Source: Clavulina sp. PMI_390 (Eukaryota; Basidiomycota; Agaricomycetes; Cantharellales; Hydnaceae). Taken from it: a stretch of DNA of 64,000 bases. Made by a program: the position numbers and the translations under genes. Numbering within the stretch: the stretch's first letter is position 1; every line of letters begins with the position of its first letter. The stretch covers positions 1-64,000 of the forward strand of contig WIDE01000004.1 of the NCBI GenBank assembly GCA_015039315.1. Direction: 5' to 3'. Positions 24,081-36,839 of this stretch are shown piece by piece. The notes below the pieces were generated by a model. That model made no database searches. It worked only from the letters and a program-made list of their open reading frames with translations, and was not told the origin of the DNA.

Positions 24081-26425
24081 GGTGGGGTGAGATATCCCTA
24101 GGCGTTGAAACTAGGTAGGAGACAGGCGTTATGGGTCTCAATCCTCACCAGGGACCGAGGAGTTTATATAGCCCAGTGGGCTTGGCAGCAACGGAAGTTG
24201 TGGTCAGTGCCAGCTCACGAGAGAGCTACCATGCATAAAAATCTCCCCGAAATGCGTCCAGATGTTTGATGAGTAGCAAAAAGCAAATTGGTCGTCACCT
24301 TACGACGCTTGCGACCCCACTTGGGAACAATAAACATCCGATTCTCGGTGGGCGATCTTCCACTCCCTCGAGATAATCCAATGGAGAAAGGGAGCGTTCG
24401 CTTGGCTTGGCGGCTTCGCATCAATGAATCAAAATTGGATGGAGAGTTGAGAAGCACGCTAGTGCGCCAAGCGCGGAGTTGTCGCGAGGAAATGCCATCG
24501 GGGGGCGACGACAATGGTGTGATCCTCATGGCAGCGCTGCCACCGAGGATTTGACGAAGATCCGCCATTGAGTCAAATCTTTCTCACACGAGTAATAGGA
24601 GTGCCAGCAGTGCACGGGAGCAATGGAGGGTCAGCAGGTGGTCTTTCGGTGATGTCGGTGGGTGGCTTGGCGCGACCCTTCACCGAGGAGGCGCCTCGAC
24701 CTTGAGAGATTGCGTTCAAGAAGAGGAGAGGGCTAGTTATAAGCTTGAAACATAGGATCGTCCACATTGACTCGGTATCTATCACCATGGACTAGTGAAG
24801 CAAAGATTTCCATTGGTAAGAAAGAGAGCTAGCGCAAGAACAAATCGCACGCCATACATTCCCCCATAAAACCGAGAAGCATTGATGAATCAGGGCGGCT
24901 GATAAGGGATTGAACGCGGAACTTACATAGGTCATAGAAGCAGACGTCATCCATGTGTTCTCTCAAGGATCATCCTCACGCCTAGGGCTCGGCGCTAACT
25001 AACCCCAACGAGTCGTAAGTCTTCTGATGAGTGAGCCCGAGAACGAGTGCGAGATCCAGCCGAGACCTGACTCGGAGACAGCACGGAAGGTGCGAGATGT
25101 AAGAGGAATGAGCAAGCGTCGATTGAAGGAGCGACACTCAAAAACGAATTCTCCCGTGGCTAAAGGATGTGAACTATCTAGGTGCTGGCACATCACATCC
25201 TCGGATGCACGTATAGGCGTCCAAGATTCGGATGGCTTGGCTCCGAGGAATCGTCTGGATCAGATTAGCTTGCAGCACTAATGTGAAGGGTGTGTCGTTT
25301 CATCCTCGTCCATTGCTGCGGATGCCCTCGAAAACGTATACATTCATTATCGTTCATAGAGACTAAGGGGCTCAGATAGTAGGATACGCTCCCATCGTCC
25401 AAAGGCTCGACTCTTGGGTATTGACAGTTCGAGTTATGTGAGGTTGGGGTGGGCGTGTTGAGCAAATGGCTGACATCACAAACGGGCCCAAACTCTGGCA
25501 GACTTGCCAGTGTGACATAGTGACCAGGCCGCTCAGAACCCCTCAGAGCTGAGTAAACCTTGAAGGCGGGGATGACATGCACCAAGGTTACATTCTGATG
25601 AAGCTGGATCAGGGCACCATAAGATGACTGGACTGAACCATTGGGATGCTATTATCCCGTTCCTCAGCAGTCAATTGGCTCGGTGCTATGGCCATGGGTC
25701 GTAATGGGTCATTCGAACCATGCAGAGGCATATACCACAGCTCTCCTGTGGGTGCCAGTGAACAACCAGGGCCTGGCGAATTCAGTCAACTCCGCGACGT
25801 CCTCTAAGGAACATGCAAGCACGACTCGAGCAGTGAGAGGGCTAAGAGAGCGCTGATTTCACCATCAAACAAGCATCCCAATCACAAGCATCCCAATCAC
25901 AACTCGAGGCAGGTGATTTGTTGGGCCATACGAAGGCCGAAAACCATTTCAGATTCAATTTGACTGTATGGAGAATGAGAGAAAGAAAGAAAAAGAAATA
26001 GAAAAGGGTCATTACAGTGTACGAGATACATATCATGATGAGAAGAGTGCGCGAGTTGCAGACAGACACGAATGCAAAGGATCAATGTAGGTGGGAGCCA
26101 AGTAGGCGTGTGTAAGGCAAACCAAGAATGGATGAGTGGGGGGGTGAGGTGGTGATGATAGGGAGGAGTAGTATTAGTGCGGGTATTGGGTCCTGGCGCA
26201 CCGGGAGCCAGAGGAGGGCGGTGGGTTGGGAGGAGAGATGGGAGTGTGTAGAGGAAGAGAAAACCAGTTTATGTAACAAACCAAGCACGAAAAACGGACA
26301 AATGCCAGGCAAAAAAAAAAAAAAAGCGGGATGCGAATGTGAAAGCGAAAAAGAAGACGCAAGATGACCAAAGAAAAGAGAAAAGTATGATAGCAGAGAA
26401 TCCTTATCGTCTGCCGCCCCAACGT
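24081..26425. other. Intergenic region upstream of GH5 copy 3
   Basis: It holds the GH5 copy 3 promoter and the 3' flank of the PQ-loop gene. A minus-strand frame at 24215-24568 starts with an ATG (MADLRQILGG), but I recognise no family and no splice partners, so it is not called. A 15-bp direct repeat (agcatcccaatcaca, twice) is at about 25869-25897, and a run of 15 A lies at 26311-26325. Otherwise nothing is recognised. Confidence 0.45.
24162..24171 (-). promoter_or_regulatory. TATA box of GH5 copy 3
   Basis: On the minus strand the sequence reads GCTATATAAACTCC, about 85 bp before the start codon. This spacing suits a fungal TATA promoter driving a highly inducible secreted enzyme. The call rests on sequence match and position only. 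Confidence 0.6.
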
Positions 26426-28849
26426 TTATCGTTGTGACTGGACAGGCGCATTTGGATTCCCACCAGGCAGCAACAGAGGTGTCCGCTCTGTTGCGCCGTA
26501 GCTGACAGTCCTCCTCCCGCCGTCAATTTCGACGACGCGCGACATGGATCGCTGGAGGGAGCGCCCGTGTGATGCGCTCAAGCTGCGAGTTAGCAGCATG
26601 GACGATGACGGTGACGGCGACTGAGGCAGGCTCTTCTTGACAACCGCATCCGTGAGCGACTCTGTGGTCTCGTGGTCGGGGTAGAGGATGTAGTGTTGGG
26701 TCATGAAGACTGTCGAGAAGATTGCTGACAGGACAGACAGGCCACTGCAAAGGAAGAGAGTCAGAACCGACTATTGACTACCAGAGGAAGAGATGTTATC
26801 TTACAATTTGGCAGGGTTTCCAGTGATCGTGCTCCAATCGCCAGAGCGGGATGAGTCCAAGAACAGCTGGGTGCTAGACATAGGAAGAGCTCGTTAGTCC
26901 CGTTGCGTCTCTCACGAATAAGAAAGCAGCACGTACAAGGAAAGCACTCCACCAGTAAAGTCTAAAAGGACGTTCTCAATCGACCATCCATCGGTAGACT
27001 GGCGCTCAAAGTTGGCCCACGCCTGAGGCACGTATTTGCCCACGCTGACGTAGAGCTTGAACACGCTCATGACGCCCAGCACATCGAGCCAGGTCCAAGC
27101 CTGGACCTCTTCGACGACTGCGAACACGGTTCCCACAACGTTGCTCTGAACTCCATTAGAAGCGAGGACGGCCCAGGTGGTCACGATCAGTCCAATGATG
27201 TAGAGAACTACGATAGCGCGATTGAACAGTGATAGGCGCTGGCCGGGTGCGCGCGGGTAGTAGACCGTTTGGAAGAAGGTGATCATCGTGAGCATGGTGG
27301 CCTGCAGGTTTCCATCATTCGTTTAGCGAATCCATTGGTTTGATTGTGAAAAGGTCGGTGAGTGTCGGTTGGTGAAATGGGAAGATCATCAGATCGGATC
27401 GGGCGCCCCCGTGAAGGAAAGTCGCCGGAAGTGAGCGAAAAGGGTCAAGTTGAAACAGATCCAAGAAGGGTCGAGTGAGGTGAGGAAGGGGTTGGAGATA
27501 TGGAGATGGCCGGGATATCGCGAATCAGTATTTTGAAAGACAAAATGGTTTTACCAAACAACAATCGCAAAAAGATAACCGTGCCAATTTGGCTTAGCGC
27601 TTTGCATTGCATAGCCAGCCATGGTGCTCCACCACCATTTTAACTTTGAGCAACCGATCATATTCAACAGCCCTTCCTGGATGGCCGGAGGAAGAGCTTC
27701 GAATAGCATACGGCGACTTCGAGTGCAAATGGGTTGATCGCCAGGACCCAGAGTTGGACTGAGTCTCGGCAAGGAGGTCGATTCGAACGAACTAGCTCGC
27801 CGGCAACGGGGAGCTCACCACTCGGTCGTATGGCATATGGCAAAGCAAAGCGCAAGGGGGGTGCATTCGCCATCAGGTGCGATCGTGGCGCGAGAGCACT
27901 CATCGGTGCCACACCATATGTGGCTGCCTGCGCCTGCGCGCGCACCCACACCCTCGATAGCGCCAAAGGCACGATACAAAACGCAATACAATGAAAGGGA
28001 AAGGTACTCACATGAACAGAGAATGCGACGTCATTGAGGCGTACGGCATTGTCGGCGCCGTTGTGTCGTCGGCGGTACTCCCCGCGGACATTCTCGTTGG
28101 CGTACAGGGCAAGGTTGTAGATGGAGTAGGAGGCTGTTGACGCGGCGGAGCCAACCGGGAATATATTATTTTATATCGTCATCAGGCGAGATCATTGCGT
28201 TTTGAATGGTGGTGTTGTGTGGTGTGGGATGGTAAGCCCCGAGGAGGAGAGTGTGGGTAAGTTACCGGTCGGGGCGGAATAGGCAGTGGAAGCCGATTCA
28301 TTTTAGCGTTGAGCAAGGTTTTTTTGGGACCGAGGGAGGTGATGAGCACGCCACGCATCGTCAGGCAGCCACCAGACGCGACGGGGTATAATGTTGAGGA
28401 GTTCGCGCGTTGATGTGGGCGGGTGGGAGAGGCGGTGATGATTTAGGGGCAGACACACACACACACAACACAGAAAGAAGCAACAGCGGGCAGATCAGAC
28501 ACGAGCCTCAAGGCGCATTAGGGAGAGAGAAATATTACGCACTATGACCGAGCAAGTTGAGGATGATAAAGTCGATAGACAGGCCACCCACAAATTTGCG
28601 GCGGTAGTTTAGTAACACCTATAGCAATGACGTTGGTTAGGGACACACAATTTCTGGTCGAGTCAAATCTTGGACGCGGAGACGCACTTGAGGGTAGAAC
28701 GAGGCAGACCAGGCGACAAAGTATGTCCAGCCGATAACGGAAGATACAATGTCGAGTGTGCTTGAGCCCGTAAAGGTCGAGATGCTGATGGGTGTGGAGC
28801 TAGCGTTTGTCGCAGCGGCAGCGAGGAGGGCAGCGGGTATTGAAGGCAT
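26426..28849 (-). CDS. Cystinosin-like PQ-loop transporter
   Basis: Probable vacuolar/lysosomal membrane transporter of the cystinosin family (cystine/proton export), 370 residues in six exons: 28849-28688, 28618-28543, 28133-28012, 27301-26937, 26873-26805 and 26744-26426. Two PQ-loop motifs are visible. The first is SASFYPQ followed by VLLNYRRKFVGGLSIDF; the second is KYVPQAWANFERQSTDGWS followed by ENVLLDFTGG. About seven hydrophobic segments are present, which fits the family. The N-terminus has a possible N-glycosylation site (NASS), and the C-terminal tail after HYILYPDHE is Ser-rich and hydrophilic. Introns 2 and 3 are unusually long for this window (about 410 and 710 nt); intron 2 contains a CA repeat. 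Start is the ATG of MPSIPAALLAA. Cystine as substrate is inferred from family. Confidence 0.9.
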
Positions 28850-29860
28850 GGCGGGATAGGGCCAAGGCGGAAAGGTGAAGATGGGGGAAGCGAGAGAGAA
28901 AGATCAACGAGGGAGAGATAGATAAGTACTTCAAGTACTCTAGTGGAGGGGAGGAGGGATGAGATAAGTGGGAGGGTGGAAAGGCGCAAGGGGCTGACTG
29001 GTTTTATTCAGCGTTGGTAAGGGGCCGATCACTCAGCGAATGGATTGCGAGCCGGGTGGAGGGGTCCTGTTCGTATCACCGCATTGTTAGGCTGAGTCCG
29101 GCCACCGCCCCCTCGATTCCAAATCCCGTTGCAAGCACGCCATCGCGTCGCGAGTCCATCCAAACAGTTGGTCATAAAGGGAAATTTAATGTCACGCGAA
29201 TGTGAATTCAACTTGGCAGCTTATCAGCATAGCCACCCCCTCTCCGATCTCAAAGGCCCGCCCCGATTCTTCATTCGACTCGCTACCACCGTGGCCAGGG
29301 ATCATGCCGTGGTGATTATGGTCGGACCACTGTAACTGGCGAATGATGGCTGGGAGGGATAGACGCATGGGACAGCCAAAAAAAAGTTTGCATACACTCG
29401 AGGAACAGAGTACCCACACAATTCGACGTCGCTCTCCACGTCTGAATCACGCAATTCACTCGCTTCGCATGACGCTCCCACACCAGTCGCCATCCTGCGT
29501 CATTTTCGGCAGGTGCTTGTCATGGAGCCTCCGAGGACTAGCAGTGCAAAGAGAGAATGCACACAACTAGAACCTCAGAAGGCGTATTAACCCGCCATTT
29601 GACGCAATTATGATTGTCCTCACGCAAAAGGATGACTACAAAAAAATGCAAGAAAAAGAAGAATGGGGAAAGACGGCCCGCACGCAACCCACTCTCTCGT
29701 TCCCCGCTCGGTGGGAGTAGGCTGGCACCACCCATCAGCCATCGTCATTACTTGTAACATGCGTCATGATCGACATGCATCCAAAATGAAAAGTCCGCGT
29801 CCGCCAAAGTCCGACATACCTCTCGAGCCATGCCACCCCAGCCTCCCTGTAGCTCGTTGC
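28850..29860. other. Intergenic region between the PQ-loop and GH9 genes
   Basis: It holds the promoter of the PQ-loop gene (minus) and the 3' flank of the GH9 gene (minus). Short frames on both strands show no recognisable family. No RNA gene or repeat structure was seen. Confidence 0.5.
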
Positions 29861-32800
29861 TCACTTCCTCTTCCTCATCTCCCACCAACCCCCAAAACCA
29901 ACCCCTCGCTTTCTCCCCTCTATCCACATCCAGACTAGTCCAATCACCAATCCTAACCCTACCACACTAATGACCACACCAAGCACAATACGGCCCGTCC
30001 TCCCGAGCCCACCAGAGCTGCTAGGACACCCTGTCCTTATCGCCGCGTCGCACGGAGATCCACTAGGTCGATGAGAAGCATACGAGCCCGGTGGAAGCGA
30101 GGCAAAATAGTACGGACTCGTCAAGTTTGTAGTGCTGGAAGTGTCGGAGGATGAAGAAGTAGAGTATGAAGCAAGCAGCCCAAGTGAGGTCAATGTAAGT
30201 AGCGGCGCATTATAGTCAAGCGCCACTTCCGACTGCGCCCAATCAGATCTGCTCCGAATACGCATGTCCCATGCGTCCGTCCATGCATTGCGAGCCATCG
30301 TCCATAAACAGTAGGCGGCGGCGAGAAAGCCAAAAGAGAGGGGGGGCAAGCATAAGTGAGCGGGCACAATCAATCCATATCGATCGACAAGATTGAAATG
30401 ATATGAAAAAGATGAGCGATGAGATGGGAATCGCAGTGAGTTGCAATCTGCACACTCTATTCCCATTCAACTCTGCTTCATCATGAAGAGTCGCACACAT
30501 CACACGCACCTCACGTCCCAATAGCCATCACCACGCCCATCCGAGCCCTGAGGTCCACCAACAACGGCCCCATACAGCACCCACATCTCCACGGATGGGT
30601 CCCCATCAATGTTCCCAATGTCACTTCCACCGCTTGCCATTGCGCTGTGCGGGTTGGTCGGTGCATTCGGGTTGGTTCCCACGATGTACGACAGGCCCAT
30701 GGGGTTCTGGCCCAGGGCATAGAGCAATTGTGAAGTGTAAAAGGTCTAAATTGGGGTGGTCAGATGCCATCAAGACAAAGGGGTAAATGTCAGGAAAAAA
30801 GAAGAACAGAAGGAGTCAAGAAAAAAGGGTGACAGCCGAAACACGCACATTGTATGCTCCCGCGCGCCCCGAATCGCTCACCAGGGGCAGGAATTGCGCC
30901 ACTAGCATCGCGGCATTGAGTGCGGGATTCAGGGATGCCGACCCAGAGTCGTCGGTGTACCACAGCAGGCCGCCTATCGCACCAGAAGCAGACATGCGGA
31001 CAATGGAGCGAAACGGAAACGAGAATGTCAGGATTCGTCCATGTTTTCCGCTAAGTGGAGCGAATCCTCGCAACAAGAGGAAGAAGCCAATGCACGTAAA
31101 CGCACCATCTGTTCGTTCCTGCATCCCTCCATTTCCGTACCCAGTAACCCAATCGAGCCATCCCTCTCCCACCCCTGTCCACATATCCCAATCGTTATTC
31201 CATGACCCACTTGCGCTCCATGCCGAAGCCAACGACGAATTGACAGTAGGACTCGTCAACATTTGTGCCGCCAAGACACCCATCATCATCCCTTTCGAAT
31301 CCCAATTCAGCGGCTGGCCCTTGAGTGTTTTCAGATTCTGTGACCCAGTCGAAGAGGCAAATGTCGTGTTGAACAGTGTGCGTGCCTCGATATATGCATC
31401 GCTCGGAGATAAAGTCCCATTCGTTCCATTATTGTTACCATTCGAGGAGGAAGAGGCAGCGACACGCGCAAGGCTAACCCACAGTCCCGCCCCTACTAGT
31501 TCGTCTTCCCAGGCACTACTTGCGTAGCTGCCTGCGACCTGCGGGACTGCAACTTGATAGAGCTGTCGAGGCGTGGTATCTCGCGCAAAGGAGTATAGTG
31601 CTTCAGCATGGGCGTAAAGCTGCGCAGCATAGGTCGGATTTGCTAAGGCGTGCAGCGGAGAAGTGAGGCTGCTTAGGGATGAGGAAGAGGAGGACAAGGA
31701 AGTCGGAGAAAGAAGGGGGGTGCTGTTGTAATAGAGAAGTGAGCAGGATGCGAGGGCGGATGCTGCTTGGGCTGCAGCGTCTGTACCGGGGCTAAAGAAG
31801 TGAAGCGTGCATCCACAGCCCCGGGCAAGGTATTTAGGTAGACAGAACAAAACACATGATAGTGTGGTAGTTCACGAGAGAGGCCGGGCGCGAAAGGGTA
31901 GTAATGGAATTTGACTGATTAGCTTGCTTGGCAGAAGAAGAAAGAAAAATCGCCGTAGAGGACCGATGGATGCGGACTCACTGGGTTGCGTTGATCTGGT
32001 ACGAAGGACGCGGGCCCGGGATATTCTGGTCCCCACCCCAATAGTTGTTGTCAATAGTGGCATCCCCAACTTGAACTACCAGCGTGGTATTATCTGGATG
32101 GGCCTACAAATAGTAAAGATAAGCGGCGGATGGGTGTAGAATAAATTTCATGAGCTCAGCATCACGCAAGAAAAGATGGCAAGAACGTCATCCTCGTGCG
32201 CCCAAGCACTCGATGGCTCACACGACTAATGAGATACCTACATCCATCAACCAGTCCAGTCCCCATCTCAGCATGGAATCAAGATACGCGCTCTGGTTTG
32301 CATTCTCATAACCTTTTTGAGAAGTGTTGATAGTGTTTGCATCGGTGCGTCACATTTCCGAGTAGAAGGAACGCCGCACGAACGAGTTGGCCAAGTTGAT
32401 CGAGAGGTCCGCCGCCGGCCGGTCAGACAGGCGAGGGACGACCAATAGACCCATCAAGGATGACCAAAAGTTACGTTTCCGCAGTAGAAAATGAACCATA
32501 TGGCAGAGAGGAAGTAAACATCGACGCGTGAAAGAAATGTATACAAGACGTAAGTATTTGATTTTCGAGTCACTGCGCACAGCTCGACTTGGTGAAAGTG
32601 CGCACCTTGTCCATAATTGAGGGCACCCCAACAGATGGAGTTGAGGGTCCATGACTATAGCACGGGGAGTGGGTAAAACCCAGGGACATCAGTTCTCTGA
32701 ACTTCACCAACGCCAAGTTCACAAATGGACGAGTACGAATGGATGTTCAAAATTCATAGCGTACTAGAGGGAAGGTGAATTTGAGATAATCTATCAAAAT

Positions 32801-33176
32801 CGGGGCGTCACGGAAGACGAAATGCAGGCTCAGCTGCGCTCCTGCAATAGTACAGAGGACGAGAGAACTTACCTCCAGCATCGTAATACCCGCCTGCAGG
32901 TACATCGCTCAAAGCGCTGTCATTCCGCCATGGTACGCGATTCGTCCCAGCTCCATTAGCGCTCAGGTTCCCACTACGCTGGGCGTCATAGAACCAGATG
33001 AGCTCTCCGAGCAAGGTGGCCCATTCCTGGGTGCCTGAGCTTGGACTTGGGTTCGAGGTGTTGGCGTATCCTGAAGAAGAGGGAGGGGGCTGCCAGGCTG
33101 GGGAAGGGAGAGTGAGTTGGGCGCGCCCGATGACCGCGAGCGAGAGTGAGAAGAGAGGTAGGAGGGATATCGACAT
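29861..33176 (-). CDS. GH9 endoglucanase with C-terminal transmembrane anchor
   Basis: Family 9 endo-beta-glucanase, 668 residues in nine exons: 33176-32873, 32790-32765, 32654-32606, 32312-32242, 32103-31982, 31791-31106, 30973-30849, 30745-30510 and 30248-29861. After a signal peptide (MSISLLPLFSLSLAVIGRAQ), GH9 signatures run in order: GGYYDAG-DYLKFTFPL with the paired Asp at about 99 and 102; SWTLNSICWG; HPDNTTLVVQVGD; HPGTDAAAQAA; NPMGLSYIVGTNP; and SEVALDYNAPLL with the putative acid Glu near 547. A Ser/Thr-rich stretch and a hydrophobic helix (about 627-649, IVLGVVISVVGLGLVIGLVW) with a basic tail follow, so the enzyme is probably anchored at the cell surface or in a secretory membrane. 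An alternative start nine codons upstream (33203) would weaken the signal peptide. Substrate could be cellulose or the fungus's own wall glucan. Confidence 0.93.
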
Positions 33177-34615
33177 GATGGAGGTAGGCGTTGTGCCAGG
33201 CATTGCTACAGTCCTCCAAAGCAGACTTGAGAGCTCTTAGTTATTATTATTATCTTTAGTGGACGTCCCGACGCCCTACGTAAAGTGCTGCGACTATTGA
33301 GCCAGGGCGAGAAGGACCGGAACGTTTGCGAGGCGCGTTTTTGGTATACACAAGCTACTGTGTGACGACATGTGTTCCTGGTTGTTGATTCATCTTGGCG
33401 TCGAAGCCCGAAGTGCTTGCCGCCGGCAACTTCAGCGAGGCACCCAAGCACCATCCACGCAAAGGCTTGATCTCGTTCTACATATATACGGAGGGGCCAG
33501 ACGGCTAAACGGATGTTTCGCCCCAACGGCGAGCGAGTTGTCGCAATCAGTCATCGAGCGTGTGCTTCTTCCGCCCGATGGTCACGCACAAACACAGAAA
33601 ACTGACAACTCTATGCGCCTTTCTCTCTCAATCGCATGGCGTCCCGTCCCGCTACAGCCTTTAGCTCAAAGTCCTTCCCAGATATAATCTCTCCCACCTT
33701 TCTTAATACCGTTAGCCTCCTCCCGCTGTCACCCCTTTTTTCTAGTTTCAAGAGCCATTATGTGGGTACCTGACAGGCGAACGATGCGAGATCAACGGCC
33801 CGCCCTGGACTGCTGTGGGAGGTCTCATGAGCGTATTCTCCCCCGATCCATGCCAGTATTAGCACCTGTGCTCTATCAACATACCCCCGCTCACTCCAGC
33901 GAAGCGAAGGCCCGCACGAAACACACCGAGCCCATCGCACCGCCGATGCATCACAGAGAGAACACCTTTATTACAATCTAAAGTAGTAGTATGCCCCTAA
34001 CTCTAACTAATGTAGTTAGTTAGGCAAAGGAAGATGGTGTTACACAGCCAGAACTGGCAGAGGAAGTAAGTGCCAGCTCAAGCGCGAAGGGAATTTTTTG
34101 TCCCCTCTCGAGGTCCATCAATCGACGAAGGAGAAAAGAAACGAAAAAGAAATCACAAGCTAGATCGAAGAAGACGAATAAGCAAAGCACAACCGAACCA
34201 ACGGTTAAGAAATACAAGATAAAAGAAGGATTTTTTTTAGTCCGAGGGAGGAGCGGGGGGAGAAAATAGAGAGGGCGAGAGGAGGAGGGGGAAGAGGGTT
34301 AGGATTAGGTATGAGCACTGAGGTGGGGTATTGAATAAGAGTGAACGAACGAACGAAAAACGAGTGTGGGTTTGGGTATGGTAGGGAATGTGAGTGTCAG
34401 AGAACGAACGAGCGTGGGGTATTTAGTTGGGATATAAAGGATAGTAGAGTGTTCGAGAGAGGCAGCAAACAAATTGTCAGTTAGTTGAAGGAGAAAGGGG
34501 AGATTAGGGTAAGTGGAGGGGGAATTTAGAAGTCGAACCACGGGTCGGGAAGGGAGAGGTTTGATCAAAGATCAAGGGGAGAGGAAGTGAGGTTGTGAGG
34601 ATGGCCAGGCTACTT
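33177..34615. other. Intergenic region between the GH9 and TVP38-like genes
   Basis: It holds the GH9 promoter and the 3' flank of the TVP38-like gene. At 34340-34420 there are short GAAC-type repeats (gaacgaacgaacg), and 34250-34300 is purine-rich. No domain-bearing frame or RNA gene was seen. Confidence 0.5.
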
Positions 34616-36839
34616 TCACCGGATATGCGAATGTAGCGATACGACGCTACTTGACGCAAGAGCGGCATATCCATTAGAACGCACATTTGCCTGCCTCATC
34701 CCAATACCCTCATTCACATCCATATCCGTCTCATCATCAGTCGAGAAGACAATGGTAGGAAGACCAGATGATGACGAGGAAGATGTAGACGAAGGCAACC
34801 CTTGCTCTTCATCTGCATCCGCACACTCCTCGTTGACCGCGTTCCTCGCCACAAACGACAAGTAGATGAACAGGCCGACGCAAAGGACGATACCCACTGC
34901 CGTCCACGCCTCTTTCCATCCCCATGACGCGGTCGTCTCCTCACCTTCCTTCTTCTTCCCCGCGTCGGAGTGCATGTCCTTGAACGAACGAATCTCGCTC
35001 CCGATTGTCGTGTGGACAATCACCTTGAGCAGACTGAGCGCCGTCGTGCCGACATAGCGCGAGAGCGTCATCGAGCTCGAGCTGCCCAGCACGGCATTTA
35101 GGACGTTGTACGGATAAGGCGCAACGCGGATCAAGAGGAAGATGGACGGGCGCTGTTCGATTGCGCGGACGACGCGCTTCAGCGAAGGAGGGAGCAAAGA
35201 GGCAGCAATTCGCGAGGGGATGGTGTAACGGAAGATGAGGAAGACGATGACGGCGCCAACGAGGGAAGCGGCGTAGGAGATGTAGAAGGCAGTGGTAGCA
35301 CCAAAGGTGTACCCGCCCAGCATCATGAGGGTGGAGTAGAGTGGGAGGGGGGCTATAGGAAATTCAACTTAGCATTGTGCTTGCCACCTTTACTTTCAGA
35401 AATCACTTACGGAATGTGGTGATGAGAATAAGGGTAAATAGAATGGCTTGCCCATAGAACTGTTCTGCCTTCATGTATTTGGAAAGATCATCTAGCCCTG
35501 CAGAGGAGAGATCGGTGAGTCCAGAATCCAACCGGAGTCATATCCAATTAGGATGCGAATACGAACCGGTGAAGACTTGCTTCCTCCAGAAAGCGACGGC
35601 AATGATCAAACCAATAGTGGTTGCAAACCATGTGCACATCTGCAGACGCGAGCCGATAACAACGCCACAAGCCAAGTAGGCAATACAGAAGTGACGGGCG
35701 GGCAAAGTGCCGAACAACACAACCCATGTGTGGAATCGGTAACCACCAAAACGTCGCGCGCGCAATTGCGATCAACATCAATATATGGAACGGTGGAGAG
35801 GGAGTAGTCGTAGTGATTCACAATCACACAAGATACGATGGAAAAATAAAAAAGGAGAAAATGTTGTCAGTTATCCAGGCCAAGTGAAGGGACGCGCCAG
35901 AAGAGAATTGAACATGACCGAGGGAGTGGAAAAGGAAATCGCTGAGAGAAACAAACTACACACCGGCAACCACGGCTTCACAGCAGGATGGATGGGGATG
36001 GAGAGGCACGATGAGCGCGACTTGACGCGCTGGCCGTAATGGCGCTGATGCTCTATTAGGCTGGGCGAACGAGGGTAGGGAGTGTGTCGTGGAGGGTGGG
36101 GAGTGGTGAATTGGTCGGCGTAGTATGAAGCTGCCATGGCGGCCTTTTCGTCCTCGATGGGAGTCCAGTGGGACGACGAAAGGGAGGTCGCAATGGTGGG
36201 CCTCGATGATGATGATGCTGATGAAGAGGAAGAAGGAGCGGTGGTGGAAGAGCGCGCTGGTGGCAAGGGCATTGAGGAGGACGAGGATGAGGTGGTGGAA
36301 GAGAGTGTGGATCCCACAGAATGCGGTCTGGTGGTGGAAGTGGGACCGCCAGAAATACTGGCTCTTGGAGTCTTTTCGCCGTCTTCCAGATCCACGGTCG
36401 TGAATTGAGAATTGATGCCAATTTGTCCTACACTACTGATACCCGCCCCAGCGCCTCGGTCGGGAGAAGTTTGGTTTTGTGAGCTGGTGGGTGTCTCTTG
36501 TGATCCAGGAACGACGCCAGAAATAGTATTCGGGTTCTGCGTGTTATTGGTAATAAGGGTCTGGGATCGGGAGGCGGTCGTCGTGGTGGCAGTGCGCGCC
36601 GACATGATGATGGACTGTTTGCTTGGGCTACTACTACTGCTCTTGCTTCTTGGTGACGACGACGACGGGCCAGCCGTCAATGGGAATGAAGTCGGTTTAG
36701 AAGAGGCGGACGACCTTGAAGGTGCAGGTGTGTAGTGGTAGAAAGGAGAAGGTCTCGATGGTGATGCGGCCGGCATTTGGCTATGCGCAGTAGATGGCGA
36801 TGGAGATGCGCCGCTTTGACGTAGTGATTGATGCACCAT
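34616..36839 (-). CDS. TVP38/TMEM64 (VTT/SNARE-associated Golgi) family membrane protein with Ser-rich N-terminal extension
   Basis: Golgi-type multi-spanning membrane protein of 590 residues in four exons: 36839-35964, 35639-35567, 35497-35411 and 35352-34616. The first exon encodes about 290 residues, mostly Ser/Thr/Pro-rich and disordered, ending HPAVKPWLP just before the first membrane segment (TTIGLIIAVAFW). The VTT region has ITTFPPLPLYSTLMMLGGYT, a following hydrophobic segment, and RVAPYPYNVLNAVLGSSS, all typical of TVP38/DedA-like proteins. One more membrane helix (VGIVLCVGLFIYLSFV) precedes an acidic/Ser-rich tail. Start is the ATG of MVHQSLRQSG; upstream in-frame codons are non-ATG. 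Intron 1 is long (324 nt), so exon 1 junctions are the least certain part. Related proteins act in lipid handling and trafficking between Golgi, endosome and ER. Confidence 0.87.

Noticed and set aside
24215..24568. Open frame of 117 codons (-) with an ATG start
   Set aside because: No known domain and no supporting context; may be chance or a small orphan gene.
25700..25740. B-box-like GGTTCGAATGA on the minus strand
   Set aside because: No T-stem pairing and no A-box at a suitable distance.
26311..26325. A15 run as a sign of a retroposed gene copy
   Set aside because: No processed gene sequence precedes it and no target-site duplication is visible.
27740..27850. tRNA-like A-box and B-box on the minus strand inside intron 3 of the PQ-loop gene
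   Set aside because: The boxes are spaced plausibly (GACCGAGTGGT and GTTCGAATC), but the acceptor stem does not pair and the T-stem has a mismatch.
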